NCBI GenBank assembly: GCA_019321725.1
Contig: CM033109.1
Span: forward strand, 7,285,993-7,349,992
DNA length: 64,000 bases
From: Paulownia fortunei
Lineage: Eukaryota > Streptophyta > Magnoliopsida > Lamiales > Paulowniaceae
Reading direction: 5' to 3'
The notes under the pieces were generated by a model. The model did no database searches. It saw only the letters and a program-made list of their open reading frames with translations, and had not been told where the DNA came from. Below, one piece after another: positions 34,801 to 47,484 of this stretch (its first letter is position 1; each line of letters opens with the position of its first letter). The position numbers and the translations under genes are program-made.

Positions 34801-37800
34801 AAATCAAAATGTTAATTCTAAGAGCTTTAATGCTAAGCAAAAAGTAATTAATTGTGCGATAAACAAATATAAGATACTAATAAGAGTTCGGGTTACATAT
34901 GAAAACTAAAACCCAAGACCTGTTCTGGAATCCATTTATGGTTTTCAAATTCGCCACCTTAAACAAGATGGGTCGGGTCAAGTCCCAATTTTGCCCAAAT
35001 TCATTATCATCCCTAATAAAACTAAACAAATACAAAAAATCCAACATTTTTTGTCTTCTTCAAATCTTTCTTATAATTCCATGGATAATCAACACCAACT
35101 ACTATGTATGAACTCCTCTTCATCTATCACTTTTTCTCTTCACCTTCATCTTGCGTCTCTTAATTTATCTTTTTGTCGAAAATCTAAAATTCTAGGCCAT
35201 GAAAAAGGAGGATGTACAATAATTTTATTTGTTGGGCTTTATTATTTTTATGGAAAAAAAAGATTTATACCAATGTGATATTTTGTATATATTAGTACAT
35301 ATACATGTAATATGTATTCATATATTTAACTTCGGCTAAAGCCATAACAACCATTTATCACAATATATTGAACCATAGTAATATTATTTTATTTGATTGA
35401 ATTATTTATTTCTCTTGTTTCTCTTATTAAAAATAATACTATTATCATTTATTTTTAATTATCAATCATGAGATTAACATCAAATAAGGAAAGACCTTTC
35501 TCTACCCTTTCCATTCTTTGTACATACCAAACATAGGAATGCTACACTCATATCATTCATTTCTCATCGTTATTCTATTCTTATCTAATTTTATTATTGC
35601 ATATCAATCAACCCCTTGAAATTATTACTGGATCCTTGTAGGCCTTGACAGAAACCATAATTATATGATTATATAGTAATCATCTAAAACTCCATTTTTA
35701 CCTTCTAAGTCATGCCTCGTATGAATTAATTGATAACACAATTTTATACATTTGACATATATTCATGTTACAATAATACGAAATGTAATACCAAACTATT
35801 ATAAAGAATCCAAAGCTGAGTCATGTCTGATTAAAATATAGCAGAGTTTCAATCAGCAACTTGATTCCTACGTATTTTTCAATTTACCTTGACAGAGCAT
35901 ATCAAGTTAATCTAACATAAAACTTAGCTAGTAAACTAAAATTTTCCAATCCTACGAACTGGTTTTGCATCAACTTTTGACTTAACAAATAAGGTCCAGG
36001 CTCTCAAATACATCAAATACCTTCTCAAACCTATATTGGCACCCTTTTTTCATTCTTTCATCCTCTTAATTAATCTGCAATCACAATACATTTCTGAAAC
36101 TCTCACAGTAAAATATATCTATTAATTCAAAACTGTAGATATATTCGCACCACAATCATCAATACACATCTAGAACACAGTCGAAGCCAATTCTTGTCGA
36201 GAAATTCCGCAATTAACAAAACCCATATTGGAAAAAAATCGCGTTTTAAAATAAAAGATCTGCACTACAGCTTATGCGATTAACATTCCACTTTTACCTG
36301 AAATTGTACAAGTTAATTTATAGTCTATATTGAAACGAAAATATTAGAACATACTTTTAAATATAGATAACAGGTTTAAATTTTCTATTCTAACAATTAA
36401 ATTGTAGTAATCATGTTAGATCCCACCAAGCAACTAGTGGGAGCTATTAAATTTTGACGTGATTAATCAAATAATCTTGAAGTGACATTTGCATTAATCA
36501 AATACTATTTTGCTAACCTAGATCCCACGAATTGGAACTGACAAGGGACAATTAGTAGGCTATTCAATGATTATACACAACTTATTCATACATTTTAATG
36601 TTTTTTACACTTATCGATCTAGAAACACTATGTAGTCATCACATGTGTAGATATATTTTGTCTAGAAAAACATGTACTAGACATCCAAAGTAGCCATACT
36701 TGCAAAGACCCAAAAATGGGATTTGAGTAGATTAATAATTAATGATCTTATCTTGTTATAAATAAATATCAACGATAGAGATAGGGAAAAAGAAATGTCC
36801 CCCCAAAAAATAAATGATGACGCATGCGTGAAACTCACATAGCAGACAAGATATGCAATATGTTAGGAGCTATATATCATCTTGAAACTAGTATTTTATT
36901 AAAAATAACATTGTTTTTCTTCATTATTATGCCAACTTTACCAATAATTTTGTTATTATATCTTATTTTAGGCCCAAATAAATTCAACAAATCTTGCCAT
37001 TTTCTTGTGATCACTTCTGCGGGGTGGAGGAGGTTTCTGTTCCAACTGTAAGTGGACAAAAAGCATTGAATGTGTTGAATGAGCATAATAATGCAGAACT
37101 TCATATGTATTTAGTATTCTCCGGTCAAAAGTTAGATCAAAATCGTGATTTCAATTTAGTATTGTATTTTGTATTGTAAAAATGCATGCTAATCGTATAA
37201 AATATTTTATTAAATACATATTTGTTATTGATTTGGAGATCAATATTACCTGGATGACTCGGTCGTGATGAGCAGATCTAAAGGATCTCTATGATCCTTG
37301 GGTGATGAGTATGTCTATCGGGTCTAGTCAGAGAGATAACGAGTGGGGTTATGGAAGATCTGCGAGATGAACAAACGTTAGACTAGTTGGGATTGTTCTA
37401 GGTTAAGACTTTTCGAAACTTAAGTCAGTCTGAAATCTTTTAGGTCGTAATGAACAGATTAAATAGTTCAGTCATAAAAAGTCAATTACCTTTGGACAAT
37501 GGAGAATGCAAGTAGTTATAGTAGAGTTCCCACATGTAACCCACTAGATTGGGATGAACTATCTTAATCCGCGCACCCCAGGGTTATGTCAAGTCAGAAA
37601 TCAACGATTGTGATGGTGGGTCAGGTCAGGTTGGGGATCCGCATCTTTTTATGTGGATCCCAATATATAACCTTAAAAGACACGGATCCCAATATATAAC
37701 CTTCCGAAGTGAATTTTTAGGGGCAAATTCAGTATTTTATTACTTCTCATATCAATTGCGAATCACATACATTTGACATGCATTTATAATGTGCAACACG

Positions 37801-37948
37801 AAATGCAATACCAAATTAAAACAGAAGATTTGAAGTGAAGGGTACGCAACTTTCAACTATACTGCCGCCGAGTGTGCAACACTATGCAATATATGCTATA
37901 CAATAGATTTGGAGATAGTGAGAAAATCTAAAAATTTATGTTGCATTC
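34801..37948. other. AT-rich intergenic stretch, no gene recognised
   Basis: Short open frames here (for example 34899-35278 and 36824-37179) match nothing I recognise and have no codon structure. A GC-richer patch at ~37250-37730 (with GGATCCCAATATATAACCTT twice, at 37655 and 37684) may be a retroelement fragment. The last few hundred bases should hold the promoter of the receptor kinase gene, but no convincing TATA element was chosen. Confidence 0.45.
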
Positions 37949-40900
37949 ATGGAGAAATCTTGCTTTCACATTGCTTTCTCTGCTCTGATATTACTCAAGT
38001 GTTTTGCAGTTTGCTGCTTTGGCCAGACAGCTTTCAACTTAACCACAGATGAAGAAGCACTTCTTGCCTTCAAATCCAGAATCACTTCTGACCCTTTGAA
38101 TATTATGGCAAACAACTGGTCCACCACCAGCAGCACTTCCATTTGCAGCTGGGTTGGCGTTTCCTGTGGTGCTAATCAGAGAATCACAGCCTTAAGGCTC
38201 TATGGTTTAAGTCTTGGAGGCACCATTGCTCCACATCTAGGAAACATGACATTTCTCAGCTCTCTGGACCTCAGTTTCAACAGATTCACGGGGCTCCTGC
38301 CTGATGAATTGGCTCGTTTGCGTAGATTAAAAGAGATACACTTGGAATTCAACAATTTCACAGGAGATGTGCCGTTGTGGCTTGGTGCATTGACGAAAAT
38401 TGAGTACATTTTTCTGAAAAACAATAGTTTTACGGGTACTATACCGAACCTGTTCAACCTTACAAAGCTGGGATATTGGATATGTCATACAATTCCATCC
38501 ATGGAAATATTCAGAAAGAGATAGGTAATCTTTCCATCCTGAAATCCTTAGACATGAAGTATAACCAGCTGACAGGATCAATACCATCTTCCATTTTCAA
38601 CATTTCCTCCCTGGAAAGATTTGATCTCACATCTAATAGCCTGTCAGGCCCAATCCCAGTAGACATGTGCGACAATCTTCCTAGGCTAGAAGGCCTCTCT
38701 TTCTCTGTGAATCAACTTTCTGGCTCAATCCCATCAAACTTATACAAGTGCAGGGCTCTCCAGCATTTATCATTGTCTTTTAATCAATTCAATGGAAGCA
38801 TACCAAGAGAGATTGGCGAGTTGACTATGCTGAAGAAGTTATATCTAGGGGCAAACAACTTTGAAGGTACAATTTCTCAATTAGTTATTAGGAGTAATAA
38901 TATACAGTCCAAGTCGTATATTCATCCAAGAAAATGTAAAATGAGACAAGAATTAGATCACTGGAAAACAGGAATACTCATTCATATATAATTCCTGCTT
39001 TTGGCTACCTTGCAGGAGGTATTCCACCAGAGATAGGTAACCTCTCCAATTTAGAGTTATTCAGCATGCGACAAAGCTCACTGACAGGGAAAATTCCTTC
39101 CTTTATCTTCAACATATCTTCTCTCAAACATATTGACCTTGCTTACAATGGCCTGTCAGGAAGCCTTCCACTGGACATTCATCATAATCTCCCCAATCTT
39201 GAACAGCTTTATCTTCAGTCCAATCGACTTACTGGCCAAATCTTGTCTGGCTTACTGGACTGCAACAAGCTTTGGCTTCTGCAATTGACGAAAAATCAAT
39301 TCACAGGTGCCATACCAAAACAAGTTGGAAACATGACTCAGCTCAAAATTCTATATTTACGGGAAAACAACATGAAAGGTACCTCTAGGACTTGCAGCGG
39401 CATTGTTAGCTTAATACATAATAGCTTCTTTGTTTTTGAATCTGTTAATATGTCTTCCACAGTATAAAAATCTTGCACCTATAATTAGCCAAAGTTGCCA
39501 TCTTTTAATTGACTCTATTGTTTATGGTAGGTGGAATACCCTCTGAGCTTGGTAACCTTAACCTTGAGAGGCTTTCACTGGCTGCTAATTACTTCGGTGG
39601 CCGCATCCCTTTTTTCGTTTTCAATATCTCAACACTGATCGAGCTGGAGCTTTCTTCCAATCACTTCAATGGCCAACTTCCAGCAAACATTGGTTCCTCA
39701 CTTCCCAATCTTGAATTGCTGTTTCTAAATAACAACAGCCTCTCCGGATCAATCCCAAGGTCTATAAGCAATGCTACTAAACTATCTATCATAGACATCG
39801 GTAGTAATTCATTTACAGGCCTTATACCAGATTTCGGTAATCTAAGACTCCTTCAACGGCTTGTGATCCCAGAAAATAATTTAACAGGGGAATCTCCTAA
39901 TCAGGAATTGAGATTTGTCTCTTCATTACAAAATTGCCAACATTTGGAGATGTTGGAAGTGTCTTTAAACCAGTTAAACGGTATTCTTCCACATTCAGTT
40001 GGGAATTTATCCACCTCCCTTCAGATGTTCAGAGCATTTGGATGCAACATTAAGGGCTCTATTCCAGCTGAGATTGGAAATTTGAGCAGCCTGAAGTCTA
40101 TAGATTTAGATAACAATGAGTTAACAGGATTCATCCCTACAGAACTAGGGAAATTAAAGCAGGTTGAACTTATATATCTCGAACACAATAGATTGGAAGG
40201 GCGCATCCCTACCGATCTTTGCCAAATAAATAGATTGGGAGACTTGTACTTGAGCGGTAACATGCTCAATGGTACAATACCTGCATGCTTGGGCAAGCTA
40301 AAATCCCTCAGAAGAGTCTTCTTAGACTCTAACAGATTGACTTCTGTGGTGCCAAACTTATGGAGTCTTACTGATCTTTGGGGTCTGAACTTGTCCATTA
40401 ATTTTTTAACTGGATATATATCATCAGAGATAAAAAACTTGAAGGCCTTAGAAATCTTGACTTGTCCTGGAATCAGTTTTCAGGTGATATTCCAAGCTCT
40501 ATTGGCAGCATAGAGTCATTAGTGACTCTATCTTTTGCTCACAATAACCTTCAAGGAAGCATTCCTCAGTCTTTGGGAGATTTAAGAGGCTTGGAATCTT
40601 TAGATCTTTCTAATAATAATTTGTCAGGATCCATCCCAAAGTCATTAGAGAAACTCAACTATATCCAATATTTTGATCTGTCCCATAACAGACTGGAAGG
40701 AGAAATTCCAACAGGAGGGTGTTTTGCGAACTTTTCAGCTAAATCATTTATGCACAATTATGCACTCTGTGGTGTACCTCGATTCCAAGTGCCACCATGC
40801 AAAGTCCAAACTGTTAAAAGATCAAGCTCAAAACACGTTACGTTAATCAAATATATCATGGTGCCTATCATATCAGCTATATTTGCAGTGGCCATTACTC

Positions 40901-42036
40901 TCTGGTTGGTAAGAAGGCGAAGAGTGAGCAAAAAACAACTTCATGCCGAGATTTCACCCCTTCTAGCTTGGAGAAGGGTTTCTTATCAAGAACTTCTGCA
41001 AGCAACAGAAGGCTTCAGCGAAGTCAACTTACTAGGGAGCGGAAGCTTTGGTTCAGTATTTAGGGGGACGCTTTCTGATGGCTTAAATGTAGCTGTGAAA
41101 GTTTTCAATCTGCAGTTAGAACGTGCAATCAAGAGCTTTGATGTGGAGTGTGAAGTATTGAGCACTGTGCGTCATAGGAATTTGGTTCGAGTCATCAGCT
41201 GTTGCTGCAACACAGATTTCAAAGCATTAGTTCTGGAGTATATGCCTAACGGGAGCCTGGAGAAATGGCTATATTCCCACAACTATTGTTTGGATTTGCT
41301 ACAAAGACTAAACATATCAATTGATGTTGCAGTAGCTTTAGAATATCTTCATCATGGCAATATATTCCCTATTGTTCATTGTGATTTAAAGCCTAGTAAC
41401 ATCCTGCTGGATGAAGATATGACTGCACATGTTGGTGATTTTGGAATCTCCAAACTCTTTGGAGAAGGGGAAGCTACATCTCAGACCATCACTTTGGCAA
41501 CATTTGGGTATATGGCACCAGGTAATTCCCCATGTCCAGAATTTTTCCATTTTTCAAGTTTCAATAAGTTTTATTTTTTATGTCATGTCGTTCGTCAAAC
41601 TTTATCCTGTGAATTGATCAAATAGTGAATGCATAATTTCAACAATGGAACAGAATATGGATCAGAAGGAAAAGTATCAATAGTTGGTGACGTTTATAGT
41701 TACGGCATAATGTTGTTGGAGATATTTACAAGAAAGAAGCCGACAGACGATATGTTTACTGAAGAAATGAGCTTGAAGGACCTGGTAAGTGAAGCATTAC
41801 AAGAAAATGCAGTAACTGAAATTGTGGCCCCTGGTTTGCTAGCAAGAGAAGATCAACATTTCTCTGCAAAGGAGCAATGCATCTCATCTATTTTTGGGCT
41901 GGCAATGGAATGCTTAACCTTTTCACCTGAGGAGAGAATTAACATGATAGAAATGGTGGCTGCTCTCAAAAAGATCAGAGCCACATTTTTAACAAGCACA
42001 AGAAGGCATCATCAAGTCACCCACTTTGATCACTAG
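37949..42036 (+). pseudogene. LRR receptor-like kinase, subfamily XII, non-RD, two frameshifts
   Basis: Membrane receptor of the FLS2/EFR/Xa21 class, whose known members sense microbial patterns. Exons 37949-38866, 39016-39378, 39531-41521 and 41654-42036; all three introns are phase 1 with GT-AG borders. With two lost bases allowed for, the product would be ~1218 residues, usual for the group. Seen: signal peptide (FSALILLKCFAVCCFG), LRR N-cap (TTDEEALLAFKSRITSDP, ICSWVGVSC), over 20 LRRs of plant type (SGSIP, TGxIP), membrane segment (IMVPIISAIFAVAITLWLV), kinase with GSGSFGSVF, VAVKVF, IVHCDLKPSN (Cys before the catalytic Asp: non-RD), GDFGISKL, FGYMAPE across the last intron and GDVYSYGIMLLEIFTRKKP. 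One base is missing near 38472 (after NLFNLTKLG) and one near 40448 (after EIKNLKAL). Either a recent pseudogene or sequencing error; the rest is clean. Confidence 0.9.
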
Positions 42037-42464
42037 AGCTATACTCGACATGAATTACCAAGATTGCACATGCTAATAATTTTTCTATTCTGTGAAGTGT
42101 ACAAATTTTTCAGAAAATTTCACAAGGACTGCAGCTCAAATTACAGAAAATTACCTTTTTGAGTCATTGGGTTTGAAAAATGTTTCCTGCGGCATTTGAG
42201 ATTACTCATGCATTTATAAATAGGAATGAAATAAAACAATCAGAAATGTAGCCACACCATCAGTCAGAACTCACAGGAATCGTCCAGGTTTCTCGGTGAA
42301 TAAAAGGTTATTCAATTTCTTCATGAAATGGTTGATTTAACTCCACAATAAACCTAAAACTAAAAGGAGGCATGGCAAATTCAGTTTCTGAGTTGCAAAT
42401 TTTGAATATTAAGATTCAAGTTGGGGAACCAAACTTTTGGAGCTCATTTGTCAACTTAAACAAA
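42037..42464 (+). other. 3' flank of the receptor kinase gene
   Basis: Noncoding; probable 3' UTR in the first ~200 bases (AATGAAATAAAAC near 42225 is a possible polyadenylation region). No other gene seen. Confidence 0.45.
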
Positions 42465-42496
42465 CTAGTAAAATATACGTGCAACACACGTAGAGA
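42465..42496 (-). mobile_element. Helitron-like 3' terminus
   Basis: Plus strand reads CTAGTAAAATATACGTGCAACACACGTAGAG. On the minus strand this is a perfect 6-bp stem (CTACGTG / TGCACGTA type, TACGTG-caaca-CACGTA) a few bases before a terminal CTAG, with T following, as at 28794. It marks the 3' end of a Helitron extending to the right. The 5' end was not fixed; TCTATATATCTTATAAAG on the minus strand at 47525 is a candidate. No helicase was recognised between them. Confidence 0.5.
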
Positions 42497-44022
42497 ATAT
42501 AATTGTAATAGAATAACAAAAGTAGAATGAAAATTACTAGTTCACTTTTTAGGTTGATACTTGTTACTGTCGTATTTTTTGCTGTTTAATTTCAAGCAAT
42601 TATTTTTTTAAATAAAACTCTCATACTTCAAAATTTTAAAATATTCCAATGTAATTAATGAAAAATCAAATCAATCAACACAAATATTTGAATAAAGTTT
42701 TTAAAGGAACAAAACTATTAAATATTCAAAACCCAAGTAATAACTTAATTTGGTAAATTCTTACTCCACAAAGTTACAATCATAAAACTCATGGTTGCAT
42801 ATTTATTAATTTTTTTATACTTTGATGGCTTGAGATGTTCTCTTTTTATTTGATTGCATAGAATTCTTTGTCGTTTTTCTTTTTGAATTTTTTAAAAATA
42901 TGTAAAATTTCTCTTTTTCGTTGGTTATTGACGTCAGTTTTCTTCTTTCCTTTAACCCATAAAATCTGTTACTTAGATTATAAGTTACTTTTACAAATTT
43001 TGATATAAATGAGTATTAATTAAAAATCTCAAGTGAAAATTTCGCAAAAGTAACAATTGAAACAACAAAAGAAGCCACTTGCTCGATAAATTATGCATAA
43101 TCTTAGATATTTTAAACAAATATATGCCATGAGAGAGAAAATACCATAAAAAAGTTTGAATTAATTTTCATGGCTCAAAAGAACTAACATAAGCAGTTGA
43201 ATTTGATATTGTTATAAGAAAATATGTATAAATTTCAGGGGATTGGTGCCTATAATGAAGATTTGCTAAAACTTAAACATAAAATTTAAATATCAGATAG
43301 TTATCACCGCGATAACCCATTACCTCTAATAATCAAATAGTAATCAACATTCTATTAGTTGTCGATCCAGCAACCATCAGTTCGTATAGCACATAAGTAA
43401 AAGAAAGTTCTTCGTTACTAAAATATTTGTAATGCAAATGCTAAAATCATTACGAAAATGAAGCCAGTAATGAAAATCTTTCATTACTAAAGGTACTTAT
43501 AACAAATAAGGAACTTAACTACGACAAATTTTTTTATTTCCTTACAAAAGTTGCATTTTCTTGCACGTAGCATTCTCCCTCCCCTCCATGTCCATCATCT
43601 TCTCTCTCTGTCTCTCCTCCCCTCTACTACATCTCTCTCTCTTCCCAATTCTCCATAGCTCTCTCTCTCCATCTCAATCGCCTCCTATCTTCCCCCTTTG
43701 TTGCCCACCATTTCCTCTCTATGCCTCCTCCCTTTTCTCTCTCACTCATTGTTGCTTTCCACTCTCTTTTCCCTTAGTTGCCCACCCCATTCACCTCCTC
43801 ATGCCTCATCTTCCTTATTTTCATCGTCTAAAAGAGAAGAAAGCAATGCTCTGAAAATAAAAACATAAATATATATATATATATATATCGGGGGAAAATA
43901 AAAAAGAAAAGTGAAAATGGGAGAATAAAAAGGGAAACTAGAGAGAATTTCATAGTATATATATATATATTTATATAACTAAATCTAATTATTTTTCAAA
44001 ACCTCCTATTATTTTTATTTCA
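42497..44022. other. AT-rich intergenic stretch, possibly Helitron interior
   Basis: No gene recognised. It contains the pyrimidine tract listed next and two AT dinucleotide runs (43868-43889 and 43954-43975). Confidence 0.4.
43561..43850. repeat. pyrimidine-rich (CT) low-complexity tract
   Basis: Dominated by CTCTCTC and CCTCC words. The 97-codon open frame across it (Ser/Leu/Pro-rich) is a composition artefact. Confidence 0.8.
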
Positions 44023-45811
44023 AGTAACACCCCAAAATGGGACATGACTTGACCATACCATCACAGTTGATCTAACCAACACCACTTCATTTCTCTATTC
44101 TAGGAAGTGCTCCAGATTGAACTTAGTATTAGCTAAAATGATATGTAAAACCACAATCATTAGGTTAGTTGAGATGACCCTCAACTAAAATTTTCCGATA
44201 TTTAAGTCAAATTGAATTTGGGAAGATATGACTGCCACTTGGAAATGAAACAGTGTTGAATTTAAAGTGGCATTATATTTTTTAGCTGCAATGGAGTTCT
44301 ATTTATAGATATGAGTCACATGCAAATTATGTGGTTGTATTCAAGAGGTGACATTATAGCTGTTGATATAGGTACACGTGCAATACTAATATTTCATGAT
44401 GATCAGATTGACAATCGGGTCTCGTGTCGATGCAAACATGCATTCGCATCCCGATGGTGTAATAGTAAAATCAGCTATATGATACATCAGCAGCCAAAGA
44501 AAAATGATATGAAACCAACCATAAACTTCAAACGATACAAATTATATTCTCAAAAAATGAAATAGTAAAAAAAATAAGTCAAAAACCATTTAATAGGCTA
44601 AAAGTAAACACGTTCAAGGCTCCGAACATTTAAAATTTAAAAAAATAAAAAAGAGCAATTCGAAATACTAAAACAATTGGAATCACGTTCACCATTTGCG
44701 CACATTTTAAATTACTCAACAAAAAAATAAGCTAAATCTCTAATATTATTCCGTCCACCTCTAGTCTCGAATGATCTACAAACTTGTTCCATTCATCAAG
44801 AAAACAACTATGCGTTTAAGAGAAAAATATTAGCAATTGGTGAATTGAATACTCAATAAATAATTCATGATTCTCTCTATCGAATCAAGTATAATTCCAA
44901 AGTTACTACATTATACAAGGAATATCAAACAAATTTCAAAGAAACAGTTCTATGGAGATAAGAAATGAATATTTCAATCAAGATACATTTGACAATTTTA
45001 TTTAGCTCACACACCAACACTAAGGCCATTATTATAGCCCATATCCAAGATTAATACAATATTTACTCCGAAGGGAGGCCAAACATTGATGTAACTAGTT
45101 CTAGACGCTAACAAATCCCCGAAGGGCCCAAACAACATATAGGTTAATTTGAGAGTTTAAAACAAAACACATATTTTTATACCCATGCAAACATTTCAAA
45201 AAATACAATTTTCATGCATGACCTCTAAAGTAATTTCTCTTATATGCTTGACCCTTATTTTCATTAATGAAAGATAAAATCCACCCAAAGAAACAAAGCT
45301 GATTTGAAAAATGTCACGGTTAATATGACAAATACCAATTACCTAGCCTAGCCACAATACTCAATGCTGAGATCATACTGCATTATGCTTCATTTATTAA
45401 AACTTTAATAGGGAAAAAGAATGACTGATTAGCTGTTTTGTCTCTTAACTTGATCTCCACGGGTCTAACCTCAAGGATTTAATACAAAATAATTTTGGCT
45501 TGCATATTTTTGTACTGTTATCCACTATAAGTTATACTTTTCAAAACAAGATAATTCAAACCAAGATAGGATAAATATGGAGACTTATTATATCTTAAGA
45601 ATTCACATAAGTTGAATCCAAGTCTAATTCTTTTGAATCCTTCGGATATGCAACCAACTCCTAGCTGCTCTCAAATTCTTAATGGCTTGAAACTCTTTAT
45701 GTTTACTAACAAATACAAAAACTAAAAAAATAAAAAAAAATCAAATTTCATATAATTTATTTACAAGATTAATTAATATTTCTATCATAAGAAAAAAATT
45801 AGGGTGTTACA
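44023..45811. repeat. possible solo LTR of a gypsy element
   Basis: Begins AGTAACACCCCAAAATGGG and ends AGGGTGTTACA, the terminal words (TGTAACACCCC...GGGGTGTTACA) of many plant Ty3/gypsy LTRs of the Del/Tekay group. No coding sequence lies between them. The first two bases of the LTR and a clean 5-bp target duplication are not preserved (ATTTC and ATTTA flank it), so this is tentative. Confidence 0.4.
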
Positions 45812-46380
45812 ATTTAATCCTACAAAATTAAAAAAATACTTCAACAATTATTGTTTCTGTTACAAATGAAAGAATAATTATTAGTGAGTCATATATATAT
45901 ATTATTTTTTGCGGAGATATACAAAAACCAACTACCAACGGCTAAATTTTTTGCCTCAAACAACTTTTTTTTTTTCATCCAACGATTGTATTTCTAAATA
46001 GTTTTTGTTACATTTTGCACCCTTTTATATATCTAATAATTATGTTTACACCCCCCTTTAAGTTTTAAATCATGTAAAGAGTATATTGATCATCAAAACA
46101 TAAGGATAGTTGGGTCGAAGGCAAAATAGAAATTTTTAGAAAAAAAATTGCGAACATCTATTGTATGTAATAAACTTAGAGATGAGTTTTTTTGTAATAA
46201 ACCCTAATCACAGGCCAAGTTTGGTAAATGTAACAAACTTAGAGATAAGTTTTTTGTAAATATTAAAAAAGGAGGGGAGAGATTGGTTATTTTTAGCTAT
46301 TTCAAAGAGGAGATAAGTATAATTAATTCAAAAAAATATTATAATTTTTTAAGTTAATCTCACTTTAGCTGCTTATTGTG
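45812..46380. other. intergenic stretch with a short diverged tandem repeat
   Basis: Noncoding. AATAAACTTAGAGATGAGTTTTTTTGTAA (~46167) and AACAAACTTAGAGATAAGTTTTTTGTAA (~46228) are two copies of a ~61-bp repeat. Nothing else recognised. Confidence 0.5.
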
Positions 46381-47484
46381 TATCACTTTACTTCCTTATG
46401 TTCTTAATTGTATCACTTTATCCTCTTGTACTTTCAATTAATATGACTTTATCCATTTGTTCTCTTATTGTATCACTTACCCCATTGTATTCTTAAGAAA
46501 TGACTTAATTATTTTTACCTATTATTTTTAGTAAAATTACTTCAAAAATATTTAAATTTACTAGACTTGTATTCATATTTTAATATTTTTTAACTTGATT
46601 AATTAATACTTAATATTAAATTTATTTAAAACTTTATTACACTTCAAATTTAATTGCTACTTTTTAAATTTAACATAACTTTTATAAATTACTATATAGT
46701 AGGATATTTGGTTAGCTAATAGATTTTATATATAATTTTCTTATTTGTCATAAATCTTAAAAATGTGTAATATATTTTAAATAATATTTTATTAAATACG
46801 TTAAAAATTAATAATAAATTTCTCATTATTAATGGAATTACTATAATTTCATAGAAACTATATGTTAAATTTTTAAAAAATAGTCTTTTTAGTGTTTAGT
46901 TTATTATTAATAAATAAATTGTAAATAATCCTATTATCATGATTTAATAGAAATTATGTTAATTTAAAAAATATTCGTTATGGTTTTTAACAAAAACAAA
47001 ATCACAAAAATGACTATTTTTAACTTAATATAGTTTTTATTAAATTATGAATATTCAATTAATAATTAAAAAAAATACTACTAATATTTCACATAATAAA
47101 ATATTTTTTTGGAAATATTACATATTTTTTAGATTTGTAATGAATATGAAATTTATAAGTAAAAAAGTATTAGCCAATAGAAAATATTATACTATATAGT
47201 AATTTAATAGGAACTATATTAAATTAAATAAATAGTCACTAAATTTTAAGTACAATAAAATTTTAAATGAATTTTATATTAAGGTTAATTAATCAAGTTG
47301 AAAAAAATATTAGAATAAAAATACAAGTCTATTAATTTTAATTTTTTTTAAAGTAATTTTACTAGAAATAATGGTAAGAACAATTAGGATATTTTTTAAG
47401 AGTACATAGAGTAAAGTGATATAATAAAAATATAATGGGATAAAATGATAAGAACTAGATTGAAAGTACAAGGGGTAAAGATAA
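46381..47484. mobile_element. foldback element with ~400-450 bp inverted-repeat arms
   Basis: The right arm (about 47000-47484), reverse-complemented, follows the left arm (about 46411-46860) over its whole length: CTTGTACTTTCAAT (46426) against ATTGAAAGTACAAG (47459); AGTAAAATTACTT(C/T) (46531) against AAGTAATTTTACT (47351); AGACTTGTATT (46563) against AATACAAGTCT (47320); AACTTGATTAATTAA (46590) against TTAATTAATCAAGTT (47285); AAATTACTATATAGTA near 46686 against TACTATATAGTAATTT near 47191. The outer part of the left arm is four 30-bp subrepeats (TATCACTTTA...) from 46381 to 46500; the right arm has about three. No transposase and no clear target duplication. Superfamily unknown; long subrepeated arms would suit a Mutator-like or foldback element. 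Confidence 0.8.

Noticed and set aside
36824..37179. Overlapping short frames on both strands near 37 kb
   Set aside because: No homology recognised, AT-rich composition, mutually overlapping; typical of random sequence.
43561..43854. 97-codon frame rich in Ser, Leu and Pro
   Set aside because: It follows a CT-rich tract exactly; no family resemblance and no codon pattern.
44311..44565. 84-codon frame near 44.3 kb
   Set aside because: No recognised motif, isolated, and inside a probable LTR.
46381..47484. Reading the inverted repeat as an assembly artefact (mirror join)
   Set aside because: The arms differ by many substitutions and small gaps, so this is an old inverted repeat and not a duplicated read.
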